Assembly (NCBI GenBank): GCA_965243485.1
Contig: CBDEVP010000001.1
Span: forward strand, 5,580,001 to 5,644,000
Direction of reading: 5' to 3'
Length of the DNA stretch: 64,000 bases
From: UBA7330 sp965243485
GTDB taxonomy: Bacteria > Bacteroidota > Bacteroidia > Cytophagales > Cyclobacteriaceae
The notes under the pieces are model-generated. The model searched no databases and had not been told where the DNA came from. It was given only the letters and a program-made list of their open reading frames with translations. This document shows positions 8,229 to 16,823 of this stretch, piece by piece. The stretch's first letter is position 1; every line of letters starts with the position of its first letter. Position numbers and translations under genes: made by a program.

Positions 8229-8822
8229 ATGAACAGTACTAAAATCCTTACCATTGTCTTCGGAGTTGTCGCTGCAGGACTGGCCTATTTCCTGTATTAC
8301 AGTATCAATTCAAGCATTGAACAGACCAAAAATATTGAACGACACGAAGCCAGGATAATCGAGCAGCTAAAAATGATCCGGGAAGCGGAGTTGGCTTATC
8401 AGGCGGTAAATGGTCGATATACAAGTGACTGGGACAAGCTCCTTGCCTTCGTAGACACGGGAAGATTTTTCATCACAGAGAGATCTGAGACGATCATTAC
8501 CCTCGATTACGGTGCTGACAGTTTGTACGTTGAGATCGATACTTTAGGTACTGTACCTGTAAAGGATTCCATTTTCAGACAAAGTGTTTATCCGAGGTTT
8601 GATCTGGCAACTCTGCCATATGTTCCCGGAATCAAACCACCGGTCAAATTTGAGATCTGGGCTGACAAGATTGAAAAATCCGGTGTAATGGTGGATGTTA
8701 TTGAGGTTTACAACCCAAAACCTGTAAATCCTGAAAGAGATGAGGAGAGTGAGTATAACACCAAGAAACCACTTCGCTTTGGGTCACGGACCAGTGTGAC
8801 CACCGCAGGTAACTGGGAGTAA
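8229..8822 (+). CDS. Conserved membrane-anchored protein upstream of DUF3822
   Basis: This 197-residue protein has one N-terminal transmembrane segment (ILTIVFGVVAAGLAYFLYY), then a helix (IERHEARIIEQLKMIREAELAYQAVNGRYTSDWDKLLAFV). The helix resembles the N-terminal spine plus first loop of pseudopilin-like proteins. The rest is a mixed periplasmic domain with no motif I recognise. It precedes the DUF3822 gene by 2 nt and forms an operon with it. A Bacteroidota-specific function is likely. A type IV pilin homology is only suggested by shape, and no prepilin peptidase site is evident. Confidence 0.65.
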   Translation: MNSTKILTIVFGVVAAGLAYFLYYSINSSIEQTKNIERHEARIIEQLKMIREAELAYQAVNGRYTSDWDKLLAFVDTGRFFITERSETIITLDYGADSLYVEIDTLGTVPVKDSIFRQSVYPRFDLATLPYVPGIKPPVKFEIWADKIEKSGVMVDVIEVYNPKPVNPERDEESEYNTKKPLRFGSRTSVTTAGNWE

Positions 8823-8824
8823 TT

Positions 8825-9715
8825 TTGAGTACCACAGCCACATTAGGCTATGCTATTGCCAGGAAAGTAGTTAGCGAGCGTTTCGAACCTGAGAAACGCT
8901 CCATCTATACCCTATCCATCCAGATTGGCATCACAGATCTGCAGGTCTGTGTGGTAAACAGACAGACCGGCAGATGCTTATCCATTGAAGATTACCGGTT
9001 TGAAAATGTAAAGACCATCAATAACCGACTCGAGGTAGTCAGGCAGCTGTTTGGCCGGCACGAACATTTATCCCAGCAGGATTGGGGCACCATTAAGCTA
9101 TCATTAAAGACGCATAAATACGCACTGGTACCGGCAACCATGTATCTCTCAGAGCATAGTGCCGACTATCTTTCATTAAATGCGGAGATCAACCCCAGGA
9201 TCGAGGAAGTACATTATTACCGGCACATTTCATGCAATGCGGTCCATCTTTTTGCAGGTGATAAAAGGCTGATCCACCAGATCAGGTCATACTATCCCAA
9301 AAAGCATGTGGAGCTGATCAGTCAGGCCTGTGCGTTGATCGAGGGTACGCTGCAATACGACGATCATTCGCTGGAGAAGACCATGTTTTGCCTGGTGGAC
9401 AAAGGGATCCTTCATGTGGTGGTCACACAAAATCAAAAATTAATATTATACAATCAATTTGCAGTAAGAAAACCAGAAGATTATCTCAAATACATCATGC
9501 TGGTTATACAGGAAACCCAGCTCAATCCAAGAATGAGCAATGTGATCATGTGGGGCGGCATCAGGGCGGATAGTCCGGTGATCAACATGCTAAAAAAATA
9601 CATCCGTAATATTTCTCTGGGGAGTAAGCCCAAATTCCTGAGATTCGAAGGCGCACTGGACAGCCTGCCTGACCATAGTTATTTTGATGCTTACAGTATC
9701 TTTCTGTGTGAGTAG
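8825..9715 (+). CDS. DUF3822 family protein
   Basis: This 296-residue protein fits DUF3822, an actin-like/ASKHA-type family found just before coaD in many Bacteroidota. It shows YTLSIQIGITDLQVCVVNRQ at residues 25-44 and LFAGDKRLIHQIRSYYPKKH in the middle. The C-terminal half has LVDKGILHVVVTQNQKLILY, the second repeat of the fold. Translation appears to start at TTG 8825, since no ATG or GTG occurs upstream in frame and the first internal ATG would remove the first subdomain. Function is unknown. Confidence 0.82.
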   Translation: MSTTATLGYAIARKVVSERFEPEKRSIYTLSIQIGITDLQVCVVNRQTGRCLSIEDYRFENVKTINNRLEVVRQLFGRHEHLSQQDWGTIKLSLKTHKYALVPATMYLSEHSADYLSLNAEINPRIEEVHYYRHISCNAVHLFAGDKRLIHQIRSYYPKKHVELISQACALIEGTLQYDDHSLEKTMFCLVDKGILHVVVTQNQKLILYNQFAVRKPEDYLKYIMLVIQETQLNPRMSNVIMWGGIRADSPVINMLKKYIRNISLGSKPKFLRFEGALDSLPDHSYFDAYSIFLCE

Positions 9716-9777
9716 CCCGAAGATTTGTAAGTCTGCTTTTTCCATTTATTTTACACCAGCATTAAATATCTTACCCT

Positions 9778-10230
9778 ATGCAAAGAATTGCACTTTTCCC
9801 GGGATCATTTGATCCTTTCACGAAGGGTCATGAGGATATCGTAAAAAGAAGCCTTCAACTTTTCGACGAAGTGATCATCGGTATCGGCCACAACACCCAA
9901 AAGAAAAGATACTTCGACGTGGATCTGATGGTAGAAAAGATCGAGCAGGCTTTCAAAGATGAACCAGGGGTCTCTGTGATTGTATATGATGAACTCACAG
10001 CAAGGCTGGCTTCAAAATATCAGGCCAATTTTATGATCAGGGGACTGAGAAACACCACAGATTTTGAATATGAAAACAGCATCGCCCAAATAAATAAATA
10101 TTTAAATGAAGGACTTGAAACAGTCTTCCTGATCACTTCTCCCGAGCTGGCGCCCATTAGTTCCAGCATCATCCGCGAAGTGCATAAGTACGGCGGTAAT
10201 GTGTCCCCTTTCCTTCCCTATGAGCTCTGA
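9778..10230 (+). CDS. coaD: Phosphopantetheine adenylyltransferase
   Basis: This 150-residue enzyme of coenzyme A synthesis transfers AMP from ATP to 4'-phosphopantetheine to make dephospho-CoA. The nucleotidyltransferase motif is intact (ALFPGSFDPFTKGHEDIVKR, residues 5-24, containing TxGH), as are RGLRNTTDFEYE and the C-terminal ISSSIIREV. Length equals the family norm. It follows DUF3822 by 62 bp, a conserved neighbourhood. Its last 13 nt overlap the convergent Nudix gene. Confidence 0.95.
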   Translation: MQRIALFPGSFDPFTKGHEDIVKRSLQLFDEVIIGIGHNTQKKRYFDVDLMVEKIEQAFKDEPGVSVIVYDELTARLASKYQANFMIRGLRNTTDFEYENSIAQINKYLNEGLETVFLITSPELAPISSSIIREVHKYGGNVSPFLPYEL

Positions 10231-10964
10231 TGCTGAAGTTTAAGCATTCTGTGATATTCTTGTATCACGTTTCTGATTGACCGGTAAGAACCGTATAGCA
10301 ATGACCTCAGCTCGGTCAAAGTGACCCATCGTACTTCATCGATATTCTCCTCAGCCTGCGGACTCATGTTTGAATCGTCGAGACACCCCATGGCGTACCA
10401 GTGCGTTTTTTTGAGGACATATCTTCGATTCAGGATATATGTATGCCAGGTGGTGGCGATCTTACCGTCGATGCTCACTTTAACTCCCGTTTCCTCTTCT
10501 ACTTCACGAATGGCACAAGCGCGTTTTTTTTCTTTTTTATCAATCTTTCCTTTGGGGAGGTCCCATCGGCCCTGACGATAGATGAGGAGGGTCTTTCCCT
10601 CTTTGTCGACCACTCCGCCTGCGGCCTCAACCACCTTGAATTTGCTTTTAATAAACCTGATCAGGGCTTTGCTGTCTGCCGCTGTGAATGTAATCGAATC
10701 CACCTCTTTGAATTTATTGGCAGTCATGAGATGGAGGAGCTCATCCACTTTTTCGGGAGCAGCATCATTGATCAATACATCATCGATCAGTTTTTTGGGC
10801 TTAATTTTCTGGGTCCTTCCATCGATAATGAGATCGTATTCCGAGGGATTTTTTGCTTCAGCTTTATCAATGATCCTTACAGGTATATCGTTGATGAATA
10901 TTTTCACAAGTAGCTTTAGCTTTGAGGTGGTCTTATCAAACTTAAATATATCGGGAGAGATCAA
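10218..10964 (-). CDS. Nudix hydrolase with an N-terminal extension
   Basis: This 248-residue protein has a roughly 110-residue N-terminal region of unknown fold followed by a Nudix domain. The Nudix box GKIDKKEKKRACAIREVEEETGV is intact, preceded by WDLPKG, which is typical of diadenosine-polyphosphate or inorganic-polyphosphate type enzymes. The N-terminal part (DDVLINDAAPEKVDELLHLM) is shared by other Bacteroidota homologues. It is divergent from pyrE across 44 bp and convergent with coaD. Substrate cannot be assigned. Confidence 0.85.
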   Translation of the reverse strand: MISPDIFKFDKTTSKLKLLVKIFINDIPVRIIDKAEAKNPSEYDLIIDGRTQKIKPKKLIDDVLINDAAPEKVDELLHLMTANKFKEVDSITFTAADSKALIRFIKSKFKVVEAAGGVVDKEGKTLLIYRQGRWDLPKGKIDKKEKKRACAIREVEEETGVKVSIDGKIATTWHTYILNRRYVLKKTHWYAMGCLDDSNMSPQAEENIDEVRWVTLTELRSLLYGSYRSIRNVIQEYHRMLKLQHQSS

Positions 10965-11008
10965 GTAATTGGAAGATCCCGGAATAATTTTTTATTAATT
11001 TTCTATCC

Positions 11009-11656
11009 ATGTCCATTCAAATCCATAATGATGTCGTAGCCAGAACCATTGCCAAAGAATTGCTTGACATCACAGCCATCAAATTACAACCTGAGCAGCC
11101 ATTTACGTGGGCCTCCGGATGGAAGTCTCCCATCTATTGCGACAATCGTATCAGCCTGTCCTTTCCAAAGGTTCGAACGTACATAAAAAATGAGCTGGCC
11201 AACTTAATCAGATCAAGGTTCAAAGATGCAGAGGCGATTGCGGGTGTGGCTACAGCGGGAATCCCTCAGGGCGCCCTGATTGCCGACCTGCTCGACATCC
11301 CATTTATCTACGTCAGAAGCAAATCCAAGGAGCATGGGATGGGCAATCAGATTGAAGGATTGGTGCGCAAAGGCCAACGGGTGGTGATGGTGGAAGACCT
11401 TGTATCCACAGGTGGCAGTTCCTTGCATGCGAGTGAGGCTGTTCGAAACGCTGACATGGAGGTGATGGGAATGGTGGCTATCTTCTCATATGGCTTTCCC
11501 ATTGCTGAAGAAAACTTCGAAAAGCATCAGATTGATCTTTGGTGTCTGAGCGATTATCATCATCTGATTGAGGTAGCCCGGGAAAAAGGGACGATCGATG
11601 CCAGCTCGATGGAAACTTTGCAGGAATGGAGGGAAAACCCGGCTGAATGGAGGTAA
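11009..11656 (+). CDS. pyrE: Orotate phosphoribosyltransferase
   Basis: This 215-residue enzyme of de novo pyrimidine synthesis joins orotate to PRPP to give OMP. The type I phosphoribosyltransferase motif VVMVEDLVSTGGSS lies at residues 125-138. The orotate-binding start FTWASGWKSPIYCDNR and the flexible-loop segment SKSKEHGMGNQIEG are present. Its stop codon lies inside the left arm of a REP-like hairpin, which probably terminates this gene and the convergent TIGR02757 gene. Confidence 0.95.
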   Translation: MSIQIHNDVVARTIAKELLDITAIKLQPEQPFTWASGWKSPIYCDNRISLSFPKVRTYIKNELANLIRSRFKDAEAIAGVATAGIPQGALIADLLDIPFIYVRSKSKEHGMGNQIEGLVRKGQRVVMVEDLVSTGGSSLHASEAVRNADMEVMGMVAIFSYGFPIAEENFEKHQIDLWCLSDYHHLIEVAREKGTIDASSMETLQEWRENPAEWR

Positions 11657-11699
11657 TATGATACCCGGTCTGACTATCATCGTCCGACCTGGTATTACC
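11652..11699. repeat. REP-like hairpin, copy 1 (bidirectional terminator)
   Basis: The core CCGGTCTGACTATCATCGTC is followed by CGACCTGG. The outer arms GGTAATA (11652-11658) and TATTACC (11693-11699) pair. It fills the 47-bp gap between convergent genes. Four relatives occur at 19025, 21379, 22354 and 23492, with different but still complementary outer arms. Confidence 0.75.
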
Positions 11700-11703
11700 A
11701 CCC

Positions 11704-12492
11704 CTATCCGCTTCTACTAGGAGATGATAGTGGATAACGCTCCTCAATACCCAGTCCAAACAGGGCAAAATCATATTTTACCGGATCATCAGGATCAAGC
11801 TTTTTGAGGTTTTCCGTCAGCTCAATTGCGGTCTTCCAGTCTGTTTGTTTCCTGGAGATCAACCCTAATCTCCTCGCGACACGATCTACATGGAGGTCGC
11901 ACGGACAGATTAGCTCCGAAGGACTGATCTGTGACCATAAACCAAAATCGACGCCAGCCTTGTCCTTTCTCACCATCCACCGCAGGAACATATTCATTCG
12001 CTTACAGGCTGAATTTCGTGTCGGTGAAGGGATATGCTTATAGGTGCGGACCGGATGATCAGGCAGTGAAAAGAAGTGATTGAAAAAATGATTGAGCCTC
12101 ATCTCCATGGAAGGATAAACTGGTGAGGGAATAAATCCATCCTCGAGCGAAGCATACCGTTGATAGTGCCATTTAAAAAAAGAAATAAAATACAGCGCGT
12201 CGGTTGGATTGAAGGTGCGATGCCTGAAGTTCAGGAAGGGTTTCAGCTCTGCATCGGAATGATTCAGGATGAAATCGTACGGAGTATTGTCCATCATGCT
12301 AAAAAACTCCCTACACTTATTAATAATGGTCTTCCGCTGCCCCCATGCCAGCATGGCCGCGATGAAGCCAGCGATCTCAATGTCCTGCTTTTTTGAATAC
12401 TCCCGGGGTATACTGATTGGGTCGAGGGTAATGAACCCCGGCTGATTATAACGCGAGACCAGCTGATCCAGGTAAGACTTCAAGGTATTCAA
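11704..12492 (-). CDS. TIGR02757 family protein
   Basis: This 262-residue protein shows the family landmarks DPISIPREYSKKQDIEIAGF, AMLAWGQRKTIINK, ACKRMNMFLRWMVRKD and LICPCDLHVDRVARRLGL. The middle part resembles a helix-hairpin-helix DNA-glycosylase fold, and the family is widespread in Bacteroidota without an assigned reaction. It starts immediately after the LysM gene (stop and start adjacent) and is probably cotranscribed with the LysM and DUF4905 genes. Confidence 0.88.
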   Translation of the reverse strand: MNTLKSYLDQLVSRYNQPGFITLDPISIPREYSKKQDIEIAGFIAAMLAWGQRKTIINKCREFFSMMDNTPYDFILNHSDAELKPFLNFRHRTFNPTDALYFISFFKWHYQRYASLEDGFIPSPVYPSMEMRLNHFFNHFFSLPDHPVRTYKHIPSPTRNSACKRMNMFLRWMVRKDKAGVDFGLWSQISPSELICPCDLHVDRVARRLGLISRKQTDWKTAIELTENLKKLDPDDPVKYDFALFGLGIEERYPLSSPSRSG

Positions 12493-13575
12493 TTACTCTT
12501 CGTAATAGGAGATCTCTACCCGTGCTTTGGGATCGATGATCCCCAGTCGTTTAAAAGCAGGTGGTGTAAGACGGATCAACACATTTTCATTCAGTCCGGT
12601 ATTCGGAAGTCTGGCGACTACCTTGACAAACACTTTCTGGTTGTTCATCAGGTTACGTACCTCCACCAGTGACCCTACCGGCTGATCCCGGTGCAAACAC
12701 AGGTATTTGTCTGTGGGAATTACATCCTCAATCTTCATGGCAATACCCTCCTCCATGATCCTGACAAATCCACTTTGATCAACCATCCTTTTTTTGATGC
12801 CATAAGGCGTCTTGATGATCCTGGGGGCCTCCAGCACCTCATCCACCTTCTGCTTCAGCTTTAACTCCTGCCCTATTCCCAGCCTTTCTGAAGTCAGCTG
12901 ATTCCAGTACATGAGACTGTCTACTCTAATACCATATCTGGTTGCTATGGTTGACAGATCGTCCCCGCTCTGAACCCTGTAGGTTATAAAATTGTCGTCC
13001 TCTCTCGCAACCATAGCAATACTATTTGCGGTGTTTCCCGTTCCTTCAGAGATCTCAGTGGTTAAGGGCACATCCTTCTCCGGGGAAGTATTTACTCCGG
13101 TATTTGATGCTTCAGGGGCAATATTCTTGATGACCAGTTCCTGACCTACCGAGATATCATTGGTGTTAAGATCATTCATCTCCTTTAGCTGGTATACCCT
13201 CAGGCCATACAATTGTGAAATACTGAAGAGCGTCTCTCCGCTCTTGACGGTATGAATTGTCCTGGTGCTTTTCACAGACTCACCTGGAAGCTGTGTAGGA
13301 GCCCCGGCATTTTCTGCCAAAGGGATCTGAAGGATCTGACCCAGTGAGATGTTATTGTCTGTGATCTCATTGAATGATACCACTTCGCTGATAGCAGCTC
13401 CGTATCTTTTACTCAAAGAATAGAGGGTTTCCCCCTTTTCTACCTCATGGATGACCATGACCTTGCCATTCACTTTTTCTGTCCGGAGGGAGTCCAGTGA
13501 GGACCCATAAAAAAAGCTCAGGAGACAAAACAAGGAAAGACTATAATTCAATGGCATTGATCTGATTCCTTTCAA
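12493..13575 (-). CDS. Secreted LysM / RlpA-like double-psi barrel protein
   Basis: This 360-residue protein has a signal peptide (LNYSLSLFCLLSFFYG). Three LysM repeats follow at about residues 38-82, 104-148 and 198-241, opening EKGETLYSLSKRYG, KSGETLFSISQLYG and QSGDDLSTIATRYG. The C-terminus is a double-psi beta-barrel like RlpA or SpoIID-associated domains. It should bind peptidoglycan in the periplasm. The upstream DUF4905 gene overlaps the first 35 nt, so a start at the second Met (residue 7, base 13557), which directly precedes the signal peptide, is also reasonable. Confidence 0.85.
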   Translation of the reverse strand: MKGIRSMPLNYSLSLFCLLSFFYGSSLDSLRTEKVNGKVMVIHEVEKGETLYSLSKRYGAAISEVVSFNEITDNNISLGQILQIPLAENAGAPTQLPGESVKSTRTIHTVKSGETLFSISQLYGLRVYQLKEMNDLNTNDISVGQELVIKNIAPEASNTGVNTSPEKDVPLTTEISEGTGNTANSIAMVAREDDNFITYRVQSGDDLSTIATRYGIRVDSLMYWNQLTSERLGIGQELKLKQKVDEVLEAPRIIKTPYGIKKRMVDQSGFVRIMEEGIAMKIEDVIPTDKYLCLHRDQPVGSLVEVRNLMNNQKVFVKVVARLPNTGLNENVLIRLTPPAFKRLGIIDPKARVEISYYEE

Positions 13576-14284
13576 TGATAAAAATTAAGAAATTTTTAAA
13601 TACAAAAAACCCACCGGGAGCTACTCCGTCCATCTTTTGATCCAGGACTGCCCGAAAAACCTCCCTTTCATCCTTTAACACCATCATCCTTCTGGAAAAT
13701 TCCTTTTCTTCGGGAATAAAATAGCTGATGATGATATAATCTCCCCATTCCAAATAATCGACTTGCGAAACAATGTTTTTTCCCAAAAACGATTTCACCA
13801 TCTCAAAATTATCACTTCCTTCAGGAAAGACCATGGGTTCAAAAAAATCATAATGATCTGATGTTTGAGACTTCCCGGATAATTGTTCCTCAATCCGGAC
13901 TGCCGGATCTTCGATCTTTTGGATCACGATTGATCGATCCCTAACCTCTACCAGCTGATGTCCCGGCAGATGCTTAACTACCGAACCATCGTTAGCGCTT
14001 GCCACAATCAATGATTTATCAAGCGGATTCTGGGCGTCCTCATATTTTTCAACAAACAGGTGATTATTTTTAATCAACAACAGTGAGCTCCACCAGTCCG
14101 CACCTTCCACCTGGAATTGTTTGCCTATCCGCTTAGCCGGGACATTAAGGACCGAAAAGCTCGTCTTCAGATTTTCATGATCCCGCAATTCAAGTGCGAG
14201 CAATCCGGCACCGCGATCGACTGATGTCTTCCAGATGACCTCTTCAAAGTGAAAAGAAAATGCAAAATTAAATAGCTGCCTCAA
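13541..14284 (-). CDS. DUF4905-like protein
   Basis: This 247-residue protein opens LFNFAFSFHFEEVIWKTSVD and reads LLLIKNNHLFVEKYEDAQNP, then VASANDGSVVKHLPGHQLVE. These beta strands look like an incomplete propeller and agree with the Bacteroidota DUF4905 family as I remember it. No signal peptide or membrane helix is seen, so it is cytoplasmic. It is the first gene of the DUF4905-LysM-TIGR02757 run and overlaps the LysM gene. Function is unknown. Confidence 0.7.
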   Translation of the reverse strand: MRQLFNFAFSFHFEEVIWKTSVDRGAGLLALELRDHENLKTSFSVLNVPAKRIGKQFQVEGADWWSSLLLIKNNHLFVEKYEDAQNPLDKSLIVASANDGSVVKHLPGHQLVEVRDRSIVIQKIEDPAVRIEEQLSGKSQTSDHYDFFEPMVFPEGSDNFEMVKSFLGKNIVSQVDYLEWGDYIIISYFIPEEKEFSRRMMVLKDEREVFRAVLDQKMDGVAPGGFFVFKNFLIFIIERNQINAIEL

Positions 14285-14329
14285 GCCTTCTGATGTAATT
14301 TTACTGAATGATCAGGCTAAGTTAGTGAG

Positions 14330-15679
14330 ATGGTAATGGCCAGAAAAATAATGATTTTTATGCTGCTTATTGCAGGTCTTCAGGCGTTTGCGCAGCAAAA
14401 TGACAGTGTGACTGTACTTCATATGAAAGTGCAGGCAGATATCGATCCACGAACTAACCGGTATACGGAACTGGGACTGGAAAAAGCGAGGGAGCTGAAT
14501 GCGGACTATGTGATCCTCGAGCTGGATACCTACGGCGGGGCTCTCAACGATGCGGATGAGATCAGGACCCGCATCCTGGAATTCGAGATCCCTGTTTATG
14601 CGTTCATCAATAAAGATGCAGCTTCTGCAGGCGCATTGATCTCCATCGCATGCGACAGCATCTACATGGCGAAAGGATCAAGCATTGGAGCCGCAACAGT
14701 CGTAACGCAGGATGGGACGGCCGCTCCTGACAAGTATCAGTCCTACATGCGGTCGATCATGCGATCTACGGCAGAAGCGCAGGGGAGAAACCCTAAAATT
14801 GCCGAGGGGATGGTGGATGAGGACATTGAGGTGGACAGTATTGCTACTGAGGGTAAAGTGATCACTTTTTCGGTATCTGAGGCGATCAAGTGGGGATTTT
14901 GTGAAGGTGAGGTCACAGGGATTGACGATATCATGGAAAGAAGCAATATCCAGGAATACGAACTGGTTGAATTTAAGCTGGACTGGACAGAGAAAGTGAT
15001 TGCCATGTTTCTGAATCCCTTCATCAGTGGTATCCTGATCCTGATCATCATCGGTGGGATCTACTTTGAACTGCAAACACCAGGTGTCGGATTCCCGATT
15101 CTGGCATCTATCATTGCTACCATTCTTTATTTTATCCCCTATTATCTCAATGGACTGGCGGAAAACTGGGAAATAGCTGTATTTGTTGTCGGTATCGTAT
15201 TGATAGCGGTAGAAGTATTTGTTATTCCAGGGTTTGGTGTGGCGGGTATCGCCGGACTGATCGCTTCGATCGGGGCACTTATCCTGGTCATGTTAAACAA
15301 CGATGCTTTTGATTTTCAATTTGTCGATCCTTCCGAGATTTTTTATGCCATCAGCTCAACCATGCTGGCGCTGTTGGGCTCGATCATTCTGATGTTTTTT
15401 GGCGGCGTCCGTCTTACAAATACGAACTTTTTCAACCGTATTGCCCTCGTGGATACTCAGGACACCCAGCAGGGATATACCAGCAGTTTTTATAAAGAAA
15501 AAACCCTGGTAGGAAAAAAAGGTACGGCATATACCAACCTCCGGCCCAGTGGCCGGGTGATGATCGATGATGAGATCTACGATGCTTATACGAGAGGGAA
15601 TTATATCGCAGAAAAAGCAAACATCGAGGTCATCTCAGACGAGGGCACTTCGCTTAAAGTGAAGGAAATCGAAGGATGA
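14330..15679 (+). CDS. NfeD-type membrane serine protease (ClpP-like plus NfeD domain)
   Basis: This 449-residue protein has a signal peptide (MIFMLLIAGLQAFAQQ) and a ClpP/SppA-like protease domain with the serine in NKDAASAGALIS (S99). Four membrane helices lie between about 230 and 365, and a C-terminal NfeD OB-fold is present (GKKGTAYTNLRPSGRVMIDDEIYDA, split by me at about residues 395-420). Family members cleave membrane or stomatin-like proteins. No stomatin gene is adjacent. It overlaps kdsB by 4 nt. Two Met codons follow closely (residues 3 and 8), so the exact start is uncertain. Confidence 0.9.
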   Translation: MVMARKIMIFMLLIAGLQAFAQQNDSVTVLHMKVQADIDPRTNRYTELGLEKARELNADYVILELDTYGGALNDADEIRTRILEFEIPVYAFINKDAASAGALISIACDSIYMAKGSSIGAATVVTQDGTAAPDKYQSYMRSIMRSTAEAQGRNPKIAEGMVDEDIEVDSIATEGKVITFSVSEAIKWGFCEGEVTGIDDIMERSNIQEYELVEFKLDWTEKVIAMFLNPFISGILILIIIGGIYFELQTPGVGFPILASIIATILYFIPYYLNGLAENWEIAVFVVGIVLIAVEVFVIPGFGVAGIAGLIASIGALILVMLNNDAFDFQFVDPSEIFYAISSTMLALLGSIILMFFGGVRLTNTNFFNRIALVDTQDTQQGYTSSFYKEKTLVGKKGTAYTNLRPSGRVMIDDEIYDAYTRGNYIAEKANIEVISDEGTSLKVKEIEG

Positions 15680-16407
15680 AGATCTTAGGCATCATTCCTT
15701 CAAGGTATGCTTCTTCCCGGTTTCCTGGAAAGCCGCTGGTGGATGTGGCCGGCAAGCCCATGATCCGAAGAGTATACGAGCAATCGAAGCAAAGTCAGGG
15801 CCTGGATGAGGTTATTGTTGCGACAGACGATGAACGGATCGTGGATGAGGTGCTAAGTTTTGGGGGAAAGGTGGAGCTGACTTCGGAAAAGCACAGGAAT
15901 GGCACAGAGAGATGTGCGGAGGTACTGGAAAGATACCCGGATTACGATTACGTGGTAAATATTCAGGGGGATGAGCCCTTCATTAAACCACAGCAGATCA
16001 ATGGGCTTTGCGAACTTCTGGATGGAAGCGTTCAGCTAGGTTCGATGGTCAAAAAGATCGAAGATCCTGCCATGCTGGATAATCCATCCATTATGAAAGT
16101 GATCTTAAACCGGTTTCATGAGGCTATCTACTTTAGCAGAACCTGTGTCCCATATGTCAGGGATCATCCCAAAGCGGACTGGCTGAAGCATCATACTTTT
16201 TACAAACATATTTGTATCTATGCTTACCGGGCGGATATCCTGTTTGAGATCACGAATTTGCCACCGGGAGAGCTAGAAATGAGTGAGTCGCTGGAGCAGC
16301 TAAGGTGGATCGAGAATGGCTATAAGATCAGGATCGGGATCACAGAATTTGAGAGTCATAGTGTGGACACACCACAGGATCTGGAAAGAATTTTGAAGTA
16401 TATCTGA
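15676..16407 (+). CDS. kdsB: 3-deoxy-manno-octulosonate cytidylyltransferase
   Basis: This 243-residue enzyme activates Kdo as CMP-Kdo for lipid A/LPS inner core synthesis. It shows IPSRYASSRFPGKPL at residues 7-21, the EVIVATDDERIVDE strand and the NIQGDEPFI metal-binding motif, all canonical. It overlaps the NfeD gene through ATGA. Presence of kdsB supports a Gram-negative outer membrane with Kdo. It is followed by paired palindromes at 16418-16496. Confidence 0.95.
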   Translation: MKILGIIPSRYASSRFPGKPLVDVAGKPMIRRVYEQSKQSQGLDEVIVATDDERIVDEVLSFGGKVELTSEKHRNGTERCAEVLERYPDYDYVVNIQGDEPFIKPQQINGLCELLDGSVQLGSMVKKIEDPAMLDNPSIMKVILNRFHEAIYFSRTCVPYVRDHPKADWLKHHTFYKHICIYAYRADILFEITNLPPGELEMSESLEQLRWIENGYKIRIGITEFESHSVDTPQDLERILKYI

Positions 16408-16417
16408 ATATGCGTTA

Positions 16418-16496
16418 AAACCGCAAAGTTTCAAAAACCTTGCGGTTTGTGATATATAGGAGGAAAATCTGCAAGATTTTGAAACCTGGCAGGTTT
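16418..16496. terminator. Cluster of three small palindromes after kdsB
   Basis: Three perfect dyads follow one another. AAACCGCAA pairs with TTGCGGTTT (16418-16448), AAAATCT-GCA-AGATTTT lies at 16464-16480, and AAACCTG-G-CAGGTTT at 16482-16496. The last is closely related to the dyad core of the 22-bp array at 53945. No U-tract follows, so the terminator role is tentative. Confidence 0.5.
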
Positions 16497-16521
16497 GGCT
16501 CGAAAAAATAAAACATAGCGA

Positions 16522-16686
16522 ATGAAAAAATACCTGGAAATTTTGGTGTGGGTGATGCTGATCGGGGCTGGTGTTCTATTTTGGATCTCTATCAGGAGTA
16601 ATACGGATCAGATGTATTATACAGCAGCTGCTCTGCTGGTATGGGGCGGGGCCTTTTTGTTGAATCGAAAGGTGAAGAAGATGTGA
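16522..16686 (+). CDS. 54-residue two-helix membrane protein
   Basis: ATG at 16522 opens a 54-codon frame ending in TGA at 16684. The product is MKKYLEILVWVMLIGAGVLFW, an ISIRSNTDQMYY linker, AAALLVWGGAFLL and a basic tail NRKVKKM. That makes two membrane helices with a positively charged cytoplasmic end. It is not a shadow of another gene and has a plausible A-rich leader. I do not recognise the family. It lies between kdsB and the TTCnGA array, on the same strand as kdsB. Confidence 0.6.
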   Translation: MKKYLEILVWVMLIGAGVLFWISIRSNTDQMYYTAAALLVWGGAFLLNRKVKKM

Positions 16687-16700
16687 ATAATGGATGTTAT

Positions 16701-16823
16701 GACATTCAGACACTCAGACACTCAGACACTCAGACATTCAGACAATTCTGACGGTTCCGACGTTCAGACGGTTCGGACATTCGGACAATTTGGACAATTT
16801 GGATGTTCGGATAATTCAGACTG
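16701..16823. repeat. TTCnGA 8-9 bp motif array
   Basis: About fourteen head-to-tail units of 8 or 9 bp occur here, such as CATTCAGA, CACTCAGA, CGGTTCCGA and CAATTTGGA. It is the longest clean example of a motif found in about 13 gaps of this window. The array runs into the 3' end of the aminotransferase gene and supplies its TGA stop (16816-16818). Confidence 0.85.
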
